From Bog-473 sp963763575 (lineage in GTDB: Bacteria > Actinomycetota > Acidimicrobiia > Acidimicrobiales > RAAP-2): a stretch of DNA of 64,000 bases. A model generated the notes under the pieces. It saw nothing but the letters and a program-made list of their open reading frames with translations, was not told where the DNA came from and did no database searches. The DNA is taken from the NCBI GenBank assembly GCA_963763575.1, contig CAVXPD010000001.1, positions 248,001-312,000 of the forward strand, written 5' to 3'. This document shows, one piece after another, positions 9,438-17,919 of the stretch. Each line of letters starts with the position of its first letter. Position 1 is the first letter of the stretch. The position numbers were made by a program, and so were the translations under genes.

Positions 9438-9495
9438 GCACCGGGAGAGTCTCGCGCCCGGCCGCCCTGGGTAGCCGAGCCGAGGGGTAGGGGTG

Positions 9496-9900
9496 CTACA
9501 GATCGCTCGGCGGGTTCTGCTCGTCGGTCGGCGTCGGCGGAGGCATCGGTGGCGGCATGGGCGCCTGTGATGGCGCGGGTGTCGGGGCGGACGCGTTCTC
9601 GCCGGTGTCCGGGCTCTTGCGGATGTCCCACTGCATGGGGGGCTCGTCCGGGGAGCCCCCGCTGCCATAGCCCCCGTCCCCAGGGACTCCGCCACCGGTT
9701 CCGCCGCCCCAGGGTCCGCCGCGGTAAGGGCCGCGGCCGTACGGTCCGCCACCTCCACCGTGCGGACCCCGTGAGCGCCCGCGGTAGACAAAGAACCTGA
9801 CGCCGATGGCCAGCGCGATCGGGACCACGAAATATATGGGCGACGCGCTGGAGTGGCCGCCGCCGAAAAAAAGGGCCAGGGTCGATAGGTGCGGGAACAA
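9496..9900 (-). CDS. Small Gly/Pro-rich membrane protein
   Basis: A 134-aa protein with one hydrophobic helix near the N-terminus (IYFVVPIALAIGVRFFVY). Then comes a Gly/Tyr/Arg-rich stretch (PYGRGPYRGGPWGGG) and a Pro/Met/Ala-rich tail (APMPPPMPPPTPTDEQ). The low-complexity tail is probably disordered. ATG 9900 follows AGGAGG. It lies upstream of the hydratase-like gene on the same strand with about 55 bp between. I recognise no family. Confidence 0.5.
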   Translation of the reverse strand: MFPHLSTLALFFGGGHSSASPIYFVVPIALAIGVRFFVYRGRSRGPHGGGGGPYGRGPYRGGPWGGGTGGGVPGDGGYGSGGSPDEPPMQWDIRKSPDTGENASAPTPAPSQAPMPPPMPPPTPTDEQNPPSDL

Positions 9901-10040
9901 CAGTGTTTTACCTCCTGTACCAAGCTAGACGCGAGGGCGCCGTGACCGTCCGCGGCGGCGGGCGGGCGGCCGGCCGTCCCGGGCCAAAAAACGTGGCCCC
10001 GACGGGCCTCAGGAGAGCCTGGGACGAGGTACCCGCGCAG

Positions 10041-10046
10041 TAGAAT
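10041..10046 (+). promoter_or_regulatory. Possible -10 element (TAGAAT) upstream of guaB3
   Basis: TAGAAT stands out in a very GC-rich 252-bp intergenic region, 107 bases before the guaB3 GTG. No convincing -35 hexamer is visible 16-18 bases upstream, so this is only a candidate. Confidence 0.3.
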
Positions 10047-10152
10047 GAGGGATCGTCGGCGTGTCGGCCCGGCGTTCGCAATTGAAGTCGCACAGACATG
10101 CCGGTGTGGTTGGGTGAGCCGTGCCGGCCCCACGAATGCCGGAGGACGAGCA

Positions 10153-11316
10153 GTGGCAGACATCGAGATCGGCATCTTCAAGTCGGGACGCAGGGCCTAC
10201 GGGTTCGACGACATCGCGATCGTCCCGAGCAGGCGGACCCGCGATCCCGAGGACGTCGATATCTCCTGGGAGATCGACGCCTACCGCTTCGGCCTGCCGC
10301 TGCTGGGCGCGGCCATGGACGGGGTGATGAGCCCGGCCACCGCGATCGAGCTGGGACACCTGGGTGGGCTCGGCGTGCTCAACCTCGAGGGCCTCTGGAC
10401 CCGCTACGAGGACCCGACCTCGCTCTTCGACGAGATCCGCGAGCTCGACGACGACAAGGCGACGGCCCGCATGCAGCAGATGTACCAGGAGCCGATCATC
10501 CCCGAGTTGGTGACGGCGCGCATCCGCCAGATGAAGGAGGCCGGCATCACCACGGCCGCCTCGGTGACGCCGCAGCGGACCGAGCGGCTGGCCCCGGCCA
10601 TCTTGGCCGGCGAGCTCGACATCCTGGTGATCCAGGGCACGGTGGTCTCGGCCGAGCACGTCTCCAAGACGACCGAGCCCCTGAACCTGAAGCGGTTCAT
10701 CCGTGAGTTCGAGATCCCGGTCATCGTGGGCGGGTGCGCGAGCTATCAGGCGGGGCTGCATCTGATGCGCACCGGTGCCGTGGGTGTACTCGTCGGCGTC
10801 GGCCCCGGCAACGCGTGCACGACGCGGGGCGTGCTCGGGATCGGGGTGCCCCAGGCGACGGCGATCGCCGACGTCGCGGGCGCGCGCATGCGCCACCTGG
10901 ACGAGACGGGCGTCTACGTGCACGTCATCGCGGACGGCGGCATGTCCAAGGGTGGCGACATCGCCAAGGCCATCGCCTGCGGCGCCGACGCCGTCATGCT
11001 GGGCTCACCCCTCACGTCGGCCTTCGAGGCGCCGGCGCGCGGCTTCCACTGGGGCATGGCGACCTTCCACCCGACGCTGCCCCGGGGCGCCCGGGTGCGC
11101 ACCTCGGTGCGCGGCTCGCTGAGCGAGATCCTGCTAGGCCCGGCCCACGAGAACGACGGCCGCATGAACCTGTTCGGCGCGCTGCGGACGGCCATGGCGA
11201 CGACCGGCTACGAGACGGTTAAGGAGTTCCAGAAGGCCGAGGTCATGATCGCCCCCGCGCTGCAGACCGAGGGGAAGCAGCTGCAGCGCACCCAGGGAGT
11301 GGGGATGGGGCACTGA
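10153..11316 (+). CDS. guaB3: GuaB3-family IMP dehydrogenase-related protein
   Basis: A 387-aa member of the IMP dehydrogenase/GMP reductase superfamily of the GuaB3 type common in actinobacteria. It lacks the CBS-domain insert of classical GuaB. The TIM-barrel phosphate-binding loop and the flap cysteine are in GVGPGNACTTRGVLGIG, and a second phosphate motif is IADGGMSKGGDIAKA. The likely reaction is NAD- or NADP-dependent interconversion of purine nucleotides, but the activity of this subgroup is less settled than for GuaB. GTG 10153 is chosen because GGAGGA lies at 10141-10146. It is followed by guaA after 31 bp, which supports a role in GMP supply. Confidence 0.88.
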   Translation: MADIEIGIFKSGRRAYGFDDIAIVPSRRTRDPEDVDISWEIDAYRFGLPLLGAAMDGVMSPATAIELGHLGGLGVLNLEGLWTRYEDPTSLFDEIRELDDDKATARMQQMYQEPIIPELVTARIRQMKEAGITTAASVTPQRTERLAPAILAGELDILVIQGTVVSAEHVSKTTEPLNLKRFIREFEIPVIVGGCASYQAGLHLMRTGAVGVLVGVGPGNACTTRGVLGIGVPQATAIADVAGARMRHLDETGVYVHVIADGGMSKGGDIAKAIACGADAVMLGSPLTSAFEAPARGFHWGMATFHPTLPRGARVRTSVRGSLSEILLGPAHENDGRMNLFGALRTAMATTGYETVKEFQKAEVMIAPALQTEGKQLQRTQGVGMGH

Positions 11317-11347
11317 GCACACTGAGCGCGGCCACGAGCGCCAGCCG

Positions 11348-12925
11348 GTGACCGGGTCGGTGCCTGGGTCCACGACCGATACCGTCCTCGTCGTCGACTT
11401 CGGCGCCCAGTACGCCCGGCTGATCGCCCGCCGGGTGCGCGAGGCGCACGTCTACTCGGAGATCGTCCCGTCCTCGATTTCGGTGGACGAGATCCGGGCG
11501 CGGGCGCCCAAGGGCATCATCTTGAGCGGCGGCCCCAAGTCGGTCTACGAGACGCCCGCCCCCTCGATCGACAAGGGAATCTACGAGCTCGGTATCCCCG
11601 TCCTCGGGCTGTGTTATGGCGCCCAGTTGATGGCCCTCCAGCTGGGAGGCACCGTGTCACGGACGGGGCAGGGCGAGTACGGGCGGACCTTGTTATCGCT
11701 GACCGCGGGCTCCCCGTTGTGCGCAGACTGGCCGGCGACGTCCTCGGTGTGGATGAGCCACGGCGACGCCATCACCGAGGTGCCGGCGGGGTTCGTGGCC
11801 ACAGCGACGACGCCGGGCGCCCCGGTGGCGGCGATGCACGACTCGGAGCGGCGGCTCTTCGGGCTGCAGTTCCACCCCGAGGTGGTGCACACCGACCGGG
11901 GCGGCGAGCTGTTCGACCGCTTTCTCATCGACGTGTGCGGGTGCGCTCCGGAGTGGACGAACGTCTCCATCATCGAGCAGCAGGTGGAGGCGGTGCGGGC
12001 GCTGGTGGGCTCTGACCGGGTGCTCTGTGCGCTATCGGGCGGGGTGGACTCGGCGGTGGCGGCGGCGCTGGTGCACAAGGCGGTGGGCGTACAGCTCACG
12101 TGCGTGTTCGTCGACACCGGACTGATGCGCGCCGGCGAGGCCGATCAGGTCGAGGACACGTTCCGGCGCCAGTTCAAGGTGGACCTGGTGCACGTGAAGG
12201 CGGCGGACCGCTACTTCGCCGCGCTGGCCGGGGTGACCGATCCCGAGCGCAAGCGCAAGATCATCGGCGAGCTCTTCATCCGGATCTTCGAGGAGGTGGC
12301 GCGGGACCTGGGTGCGGGTGACGGCGGGGACGAGGCCGGGCCGCGGTTCCTGGTGCAGGGGACGCTGTACCCCGACGTAATCGAGTCGGGGAGCGACACC
12401 GCGGCCAACATCAAGTCGCACCACAACGTGGGCGGCTTGCCCGAGGACCTTTCCTTCGAGCTCGTGGAGCCGTTGCGCCTGCTGTTCAAGGACGAGGTGC
12501 GCGCCGTGGGCGAGGAGCTCGGGCTGCCGCACGAGATCGTGTGGCGCCAGCCCTTCCCCGGCCCGGGCCTCGGCGTGCGAATCATCGGGGAGGTGACGCC
12601 GGAGCGGGCCGAGATCCTGCGCCAGGCCGACGCCGTGGTGGTCGAGGAGATCCGCCGGGCTGGCCTGTACCGCGAGCTGTGGCAGAGCTTCGCCGTCATG
12701 CCGGCGGTGCGGACGGTCGGAGTGATGGGCGACGGGCGGACCTACGCCTACCCGATCGTCATCCGAGCTGTCACGAGCGACGACGCCATGACGGCGGACT
12801 GGGCCCGGCTGCCCTACGACCTGGTCGAGCGCATCGCCTCCCGCATCATCAACGAGGTGGAGGGCGTGAACCGGGTGGCGCTCGACGTCACGTCGAAGCC
12901 GCCCGGGACCATCGAGTGGGAGTGA
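11348..12925 (+). CDS. guaA: GMP synthase (glutamine-hydrolysing)
   Basis: A 525-aa enzyme that converts XMP, ATP and glutamine to GMP. The N-terminal class I glutaminase has its nucleophile Cys in LGLCYGAQLMA and the His/Glu in QFHPEVVH. The ATP pyrophosphatase P-loop is LSGGVDSAVAA. The C-terminal dimerisation domain ends with the characteristic KPPGTIEWE. GTG 11348 starts the conserved region at once (TDTVLVVDFGAQYARLI). Its stop codon overlaps the start of pcrA, so the two are probably translationally coupled. Confidence 0.97.
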   Translation: MTGSVPGSTTDTVLVVDFGAQYARLIARRVREAHVYSEIVPSSISVDEIRARAPKGIILSGGPKSVYETPAPSIDKGIYELGIPVLGLCYGAQLMALQLGGTVSRTGQGEYGRTLLSLTAGSPLCADWPATSSVWMSHGDAITEVPAGFVATATTPGAPVAAMHDSERRLFGLQFHPEVVHTDRGGELFDRFLIDVCGCAPEWTNVSIIEQQVEAVRALVGSDRVLCALSGGVDSAVAAALVHKAVGVQLTCVFVDTGLMRAGEADQVEDTFRRQFKVDLVHVKAADRYFAALAGVTDPERKRKIIGELFIRIFEEVARDLGAGDGGDEAGPRFLVQGTLYPDVIESGSDTAANIKSHHNVGGLPEDLSFELVEPLRLLFKDEVRAVGEELGLPHEIVWRQPFPGPGLGVRIIGEVTPERAEILRQADAVVVEEIRRAGLYRELWQSFAVMPAVRTVGVMGDGRTYAYPIVIRAVTSDDAMTADWARLPYDLVERIASRIINEVEGVNRVALDVTSKPPGTIEWE

Positions 12926-15405
12926 CCGTGGCGCCGGGGAGCGGCGGGAACGGGCACGCGAGCGGGAACGCCACGGGGCAGCTGTTCGACACCTCGGACG
13001 AGGACGCAGGGGCGGCCGCCGCGGAGGAGGCCCTCCGGGACGACGGCTGGGACCCTTCTGAGGAGGACGTCGGGGCTGGCGGTGGTGGTGGCGGTGACGC
13101 GGATGGTGGCGGGGGAGGTGCCGACGATGGGCGCCGCCGGCGCCGCCGCTCGGCCACCAAGGCCGGCGCCTTCTCGGGCAACCCGGCCGCGCTGCTCGAC
13201 GACCTGACGCTCCCCCAGCGCGCCGCCGTCGAGCACCGGGGCGGCCCGCTGTTGATCATCGCGGGGGCGGGCTCGGGCAAGACGCGGGTGCTCACCCGGC
13301 GCATCGCCCACCTGCTGGCGACCGGCGACGCGCCGCCCTGGGGCATCCTCGCCATCACGTTCACCAACAAGGCGGCCGACGAGATGCGCTCGCGCGTCGT
13401 CGACCTGGTGGGGGCGGCCGCCGACAAGATGTGGGTCTCCACTTTCCACTCGGCCTGTCTGCGGATCCTGCGCATGAACGCCGACCGGCTGGGCTACCGC
13501 CCGGGGTTCACGGTCTACGACGACACCGATTCGCGCCGGCTGATCGAGATGATCACCGCCGAGCTCGGGTTCGACCAGAAGCGGCTGCCCTCGCGGGCTG
13601 TGCAGGCCACCATCAGCCAAGCCAAATCTGAGCTGGTGGACTTCGAGTCGTTCCGCGAGGAAGCCCGCAACGGCCCGGATCCGTTCCGCAAGCGGATTGC
13701 CGACGTCTACGCGCAGTACCAGCAGCGCCTGCATGGTGCCAACGCGCTCGACTTCGACGACCTGCTCATGGTGACAGCGAATCTGTTGCAGTCGTGCGAC
13801 GACGTGCGGGAGAGGTTCCAGGAGCGGTTCCAGCACATCCTGGTCGACGAGTTCCAGGACACCAACCACGCCCAGAACGAGATCGTCAAGCTGCTGGGGG
13901 AGGCGCACGGCAACGTCTGCGTGGTGGGGGACTCCGACCAGTCGGTCTACCGCTGGCGCGGCGCGGACATCCGCAACATCTTGGAGTTCGAGCGCGCCTT
14001 CCCCAACGTCACCACCATCTTGTTGGAGCAGAACTTCCGCTCGACCCAGACCATCCTCGACGCGGCGAACGCGGTGATCGCCAACAACGTGGGGCGCCAG
14101 CCCAAGGAGCTCTTCACCGTGGGCGACACAGGCGGGCCGGTCAAGCGGTACCGGGCCGAGGACGAACGCGACGAGGCGGCCTGGGTGTCGAGCGAGATCC
14201 TGCGCCTGCACGCGTCGGAGGGGCTCTCGTGGGGCGACGTCGCCGTCTTCTACCGCACCAACGCCCAGTCGCTGCCGCTCGAGACGTCGATGAAGTTCAG
14301 CGGCATCCCCTACAAGGTGGTCGGGGGCGCCAAGTTCTACGACCGCCGCGAGATCAAGGACGTCCTGGCCTACATCCGCGTGCTGGCCAACCCCGACGAC
14401 GAGGTCTCGGCGCGTCGCATCGTGAACGTGCCCAAGCGCGGCATCGGCGACACGTCGGTCGCCCGGCTGGCCGCCTGGGCACGGGTCGAGGGACTGGCCT
14501 TCAGCGCGGCGATCGAACGGGCGGAGGAGGCGGGGCTCACGGGCAAGGCGCTGCGCGGCGCAGAGGCGCTGTCGAAGTTGTTGGGAGAGCTGCGGCCGCT
14601 GGTGCAGACGGTCAACCCGGCCGACTTCGTCCAGCTGGTGGCGGACCGCACCGGCTACTTGGCCGAGCTGGTGGCCGAGCACACCCACGAGGCGGACGGG
14701 CGAATCGAGAACCTGGCCGAGCTCGCGTCGCAGGCGGGGGACTTCGACGACGTGACCGGGTTCTTGGAGACGGTCTCGCTGGTGGCCGATTCCGACGAGC
14801 TCGAGAGCGACGGGACCCGGGTCTCCTTGATGACGTTGCACACGGCGAAGGGGCTCGAGTACCCGGCGGTGTTCGTGGTGGGGCTCGAGGAGGGAATTTT
14901 CCCGCACTTTCGCTCACTCTCCGAGCCGAACGAGCTCGAGGAGGAGCGCCGGCTCTTCTACGTGGGCATCACACGGGCGCGGCGCCATTTGGCGATCTCG
15001 CACGCCTGGTCGCGCACGGCGTGGGGGCGTTCCCAGGCGGCCATGCCCAGCCGCTTCGTCACCGAGGTGCCCGCCCACCTCGTCGAGGACGTCGGACTCG
15101 GTTCGCCCCGGCGCGGTACGGGCTACGACTCGCTGTCGGGCGACGAGCACCTGCCTGGCGCCACCTTCGCCCCGGCGGTGCCGCTGGCGGCGGCCGCCGG
15201 TGCTCGGAAGGCCGCGGCACGGGGCAGCACCGGGGCCGAGGACCTCGGCTTGGCGCCCGGCGACACCGTGGTGCACGAGCACTGGGGCCGTGGCGTCGTG
15301 CTCAGCGCCAAGGGCGAGGGTTCCCGGGCCCAGGCCACGGTCGACTTCGACTCGGTCGGCAAGAAGAACCTGTTGCTCTCGGCCACGCCGCTGCGCCGGG
15401 CCTGA
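12922..15405 (+). CDS. pcrA: ATP-dependent DNA helicase PcrA/UvrD
   Basis: An 827-aa superfamily 1A 3'-5' helicase for repair and for clearing stalled RNA polymerase. Motif I is AGAGSGKT, motif II is VDEFQDTNH, motif III GDSDQSVYRWRGAD, motif V TLHTAKGLEYPAVFVVGLE and motif VI FYVGITRARR. The C-terminal 55 residues (LGLAPGDTVVHEHWGRGVV) form the Tudor-like RNA-polymerase-binding domain of PcrA. The start is GTG 12922 (overlapping the guaA TGA) or GTG 12928. The first ~75 residues are an unusual Gly/Asp-rich linker (GAGGGGGGDADGGGGG) followed by six Arg. Confidence 0.95.
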   Translation: MTVAPGSGGNGHASGNATGQLFDTSDEDAGAAAAEEALRDDGWDPSEEDVGAGGGGGGDADGGGGGADDGRRRRRRSATKAGAFSGNPAALLDDLTLPQRAAVEHRGGPLLIIAGAGSGKTRVLTRRIAHLLATGDAPPWGILAITFTNKAADEMRSRVVDLVGAAADKMWVSTFHSACLRILRMNADRLGYRPGFTVYDDTDSRRLIEMITAELGFDQKRLPSRAVQATISQAKSELVDFESFREEARNGPDPFRKRIADVYAQYQQRLHGANALDFDDLLMVTANLLQSCDDVRERFQERFQHILVDEFQDTNHAQNEIVKLLGEAHGNVCVVGDSDQSVYRWRGADIRNILEFERAFPNVTTILLEQNFRSTQTILDAANAVIANNVGRQPKELFTVGDTGGPVKRYRAEDERDEAAWVSSEILRLHASEGLSWGDVAVFYRTNAQSLPLETSMKFSGIPYKVVGGAKFYDRREIKDVLAYIRVLANPDDEVSARRIVNVPKRGIGDTSVARLAAWARVEGLAFSAAIERAEEAGLTGKALRGAEALSKLLGELRPLVQTVNPADFVQLVADRTGYLAELVAEHTHEADGRIENLAELASQAGDFDDVTGFLETVSLVADSDELESDGTRVSLMTLHTAKGLEYPAVFVVGLEEGIFPHFRSLSEPNELEEERRLFYVGITRARRHLAISHAWSRTAWGRSQAAMPSRFVTEVPAHLVEDVGLGSPRRGTGYDSLSGDEHLPGATFAPAVPLAAAAGARKAAARGSTGAEDLGLAPGDTVVHEHWGRGVVLSAKGEGSRAQATVDFDSVGKKNLLLSATPLRRA

Positions 15406-15414
15406 GCGGGCCGC

Positions 15415-15431
15415 AGCCGGGCAGCCCGGCT
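15415..15431. terminator. Terminator-like hairpin between pcrA and GH43 gene
   Basis: A perfect 7-bp GC-rich stem, AGCCGGG (15415-15421) and CCCGGCT (15425-15431), with a 3-base loop. It sits in the 29-bp gap between two convergent genes. No T-run follows, so termination is plausible but not certain. Confidence 0.5.
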
Positions 15432-15434
15432 AGC

Positions 15435-17360
15435 TCAGAAGGACGCGATGCCCACGACGGGGGCGTTGAGGCGCACCCCGCCCATGGAACCGAGGAACGG
15501 CGCGTCGCCGAAGGAGAAGATGCCGCCGTCGGAGCCCTGGAGCCAGTAGCCGCCGCCGTCGCGAGTCGCCGTGATGCCGATGACAGGCCCGTTGAGGGGC
15601 CGGCCGTACATGGACCCGTAGGGGGCCGCGTCGCCGAAGCCGGCCACGTTCCCGTTCCAACTGGACAGCCAGTAGCCGTGATCGTCGTGCGTCGGCGCCA
15701 TGCCGCTGATGGTGTAGCCGTCCGGGGCTGAGGCGGGCGCTCCCCAGTAGGACGCGTCGCCGAACGAGAAGACCTGACCCTCGGCGTCGACCATCCAATA
15801 GCCGCCGCCGAGGTAGCCGGGTGCGGCGGCGGTGATCGGAGAGGGCGGCGCGTCCCCTCCCATCGAGCCGTAGTACGTCGCGTCGCCGAACGCGAAGACA
15901 CCGCCGTCACTCGCGATCAGCCAGTAGCCGCGCCCGTCGAGCGTGTTCATCATGCCGATGATCGGTTTGTTGAGCACCATCGCGCCCGTCGAGCCGAAGA
16001 AGCCCGCATCGCCGAACGCGAACACGCCGCCGTCCCGGGCGACCAGCCAGTACCCATGGCCGTCGGGTGTCGCGGCCATCCCCACCACGGGCTGGTTCAA
16101 CTTGATGGCGCCGGTCGAGCCGTAGAAGTTGGCCGCCCCGAACGTGAAGACGCCGCCGTCGCTGGCCACCTGCCAGTACCCTGGCTGCGGCTGCGGACAC
16201 GTCGGGCCACTCGCCGGGCGGACGCCCGGATCCGGGTCGCTGAGGAGCGGTTGCCCCCCGCCGCCGAAGGTGATGTCGGCCAGGTACATCGGCCTTACGC
16301 CGCATGACAGATAGCCGATGGTGGTCCCCTCCCAAGCCGAGAAGGCCAGTCGCGTCTCCCCGTCGCTCAGCGAGTAGACGTCGGGGCCGCCCGGGCCGGA
16401 CATGCCGGGCGCGCTCGAGAGCAGGGGACCCGAGGTCGTCTCGTCGCCACAGGGCCCGGCCGGGCCGCTGCAGCTGGCCCACCCGATGGCATAGCTCGCG
16501 GTGCCCTCCTGATTCCCCGAGAACAAGAGGTCGTATGCGTGCGCGCCGGTCTGGATCATGTCCGGTCCCTCGATCACCGACCCTTCCCAGGTGCCCGGGT
16601 GGTTCGTCAACAGCGACGCCGGCGACGCCGAGCTCGGCATCAACAGGTCGGGCGCGAGCGGCACGGACCAGATCGTCGTGCTGATCCCGATGTGGTTGCC
16701 GTCGGACTTCCAGATGAGCCAGGACGACCCCGACGAGTCGCTGAAGATGTCGGGGTCGATGCTGCCCCCGTAGTTGCCGTTGTCGACCGTGGGCGACACG
16801 TCGTCGCCGTCCTGGCACACGACCGGCTCGGGTGAGCTGGTGGTGTACGGGCCGCCCGGGGTCGGCGACGTGGCGACGCCGATGCACTGGTCGCTGGGCG
16901 CCGATGCCTCAGTGGCCGTGTAGTACATGACGTACTCGCTGCCGTTGTAGGCGACGCTCGGCGCCCATGTGTCACCTGGCCGGGCCCACGACCCCAAGTT
17001 CGGCAGTGGGTCCACGCCGCTCGGTGTCCAGTTGATGCCGTCGGGCGACGTCGACTCCTGGATGTTGATGGTCTGGGTCGCCGACGCGAAGTTCTGGGTG
17101 GCGAACGCGTAGTAGGTACCGGTGGTCGGGGCGTGGAGGACACTCGGGTCGGGGAAGTCCTTCGGAGAGACCGGTGCCCAATTGGCCGCGCCAGCGGGAG
17201 GCGCGGCCACCGCCAGGGAGAGCGCGCCGAGTATGGAGATGGACGCGGCGAGGAGTGCGCACGCGCACGAGCGCACGGCGGTGCGCTGGGGCCCGTTTCC
17301 GAGTTTGCCTTCGAAGACGAGCAAGGTCCTCCCTGGATTGCGACCGCCTGTCGCCTTCAC
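15435..17360 (-). CDS. Secreted GH43-type glycosidase with C-terminal six-unit repeat domain
   Basis: About 641 aa. A signal peptide (SCACALLAASISILGALSLA, cleavage near AGA-A) precedes a family-43-type five-bladed propeller. All three acidic catalytic positions can be seen: Asp in KDFPDPSVL, Asp in GGSIDPDIFSD and Glu in SVIEGPDMIQ. This suggests an arabinan- or xylan-side-chain hydrolase that acts outside the cell. From about 16183 down to 15438 there are six ~41-residue repeats of the type GYWLVASDGGVFAFGDA..GSTG..LN.PVVGM. The start is uncertain: GTG 17360, or TTG 17324 with GGGAGG just upstream. The same repeats form the secreted protein at 37581. Confidence 0.82.
   Translation of the reverse strand: MKATGGRNPGRTLLVFEGKLGNGPQRTAVRSCACALLAASISILGALSLAVAAPPAGAANWAPVSPKDFPDPSVLHAPTTGTYYAFATQNFASATQTINIQESTSPDGINWTPSGVDPLPNLGSWARPGDTWAPSVAYNGSEYVMYYTATEASAPSDQCIGVATSPTPGGPYTTSSPEPVVCQDGDDVSPTVDNGNYGGSIDPDIFSDSSGSSWLIWKSDGNHIGISTTIWSVPLAPDLLMPSSASPASLLTNHPGTWEGSVIEGPDMIQTGAHAYDLLFSGNQEGTASYAIGWASCSGPAGPCGDETTSGPLLSSAPGMSGPGGPDVYSLSDGETRLAFSAWEGTTIGYLSCGVRPMYLADITFGGGGQPLLSDPDPGVRPASGPTCPQPQPGYWQVASDGGVFTFGAANFYGSTGAIKLNQPVVGMAATPDGHGYWLVARDGGVFAFGDAGFFGSTGAMVLNKPIIGMMNTLDGRGYWLIASDGGVFAFGDATYYGSMGGDAPPSPITAAAPGYLGGGYWMVDAEGQVFSFGDASYWGAPASAPDGYTISGMAPTHDDHGYWLSSWNGNVAGFGDAAPYGSMYGRPLNGPVIGITATRDGGGYWLQGSDGGIFSFGDAPFLGSMGGVRLNAPVVGIASF
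15438..16183 (-). repeat. Six ~41-residue GYWLVASDGGVFAFGDA-type repeats
   Basis: Coding repeats at the 3' end of the GH43 gene. Each unit carries GYW, then xxxDGGVFxFGDA, then a G-S-(T/M)-G turn and an N.PVVGM strand. Units four and five are the most diverged (GYWMVDAEGQVF and GYWLSSWNGNVA). The count of six suggests one closed propeller, which is inference. Confidence 0.75.
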
Positions 17361-17919
17361 CCTCGCCAGCAGCGTAGCGACGTGCACGCGTGATATCCGT
17401 CGCGGGTGAACGGATTTGTCCTGGCCCATCCGGTTCCGAGGCGAAAGGGAGGGAACGTCCCGGTTCTCGGATGACGAGACGAGACTATTTCGACGGCCGT
17501 CCGGCGACTCGTCGCTCACTTCGAGTTGAGCGGAATCACCCTTTGAGCTGGGAGGATATGCAAACCGACGAGGCCGGCTACGACGCCGCCGGTAGAACGA
17601 AAGATTCAATCCGTTGGATTTTCGGGGATTCGTTACTCGACATCGCAGACGAAGGAGGACACCAGGGTCTCCGTCTCCCCATGGAACTCGTACTTGAGGA
17701 GGTACGCCGGCTCAAGCCAGAAGGCGTGTGTCCGGTGCGATCACGTCGACGTATCGATCCGGAGCCTCCTGAGGGGTCAACGGAGAGGATGGTCTCGGCC
17801 ATTGTGGGTCGCGGGAAGAGGACGGCTGGAGCTGCCAATCGTGCCGTACTGTTGACCGGCGCCGATCGGTTCCCCGAACTGCTGGTCTAGGGACGCTCGG
17901 TTGCGAAAGGAGGATCGGG
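17361..17919. other. Intergenic region without a supported gene
   Basis: About 560 bp between the divergent GH43 and PhyH-like genes, less GC-rich than its neighbours. An open frame of 166 codons (17390-17890, +) exists, but its composition is unlike a protein of this genome and it has no clear ribosome site. There is a small perfect inverted repeat AATCC-gtt-GGATT at 17608-17620. The promoters of both flanking genes should lie here; I could not place them with confidence. Confidence 0.4.

Noticed and set aside
12814..14907. 697-codon minus-strand frame opposite pcrA
   Set aside because: Antisense shadow of the helicase; the plus strand has all SF1 motifs.
17390..17890. 166-codon open frame before the PhyH-like gene
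   Set aside because: No ribosome site, unusual composition and no domain; more likely intergenic DNA with promoters.
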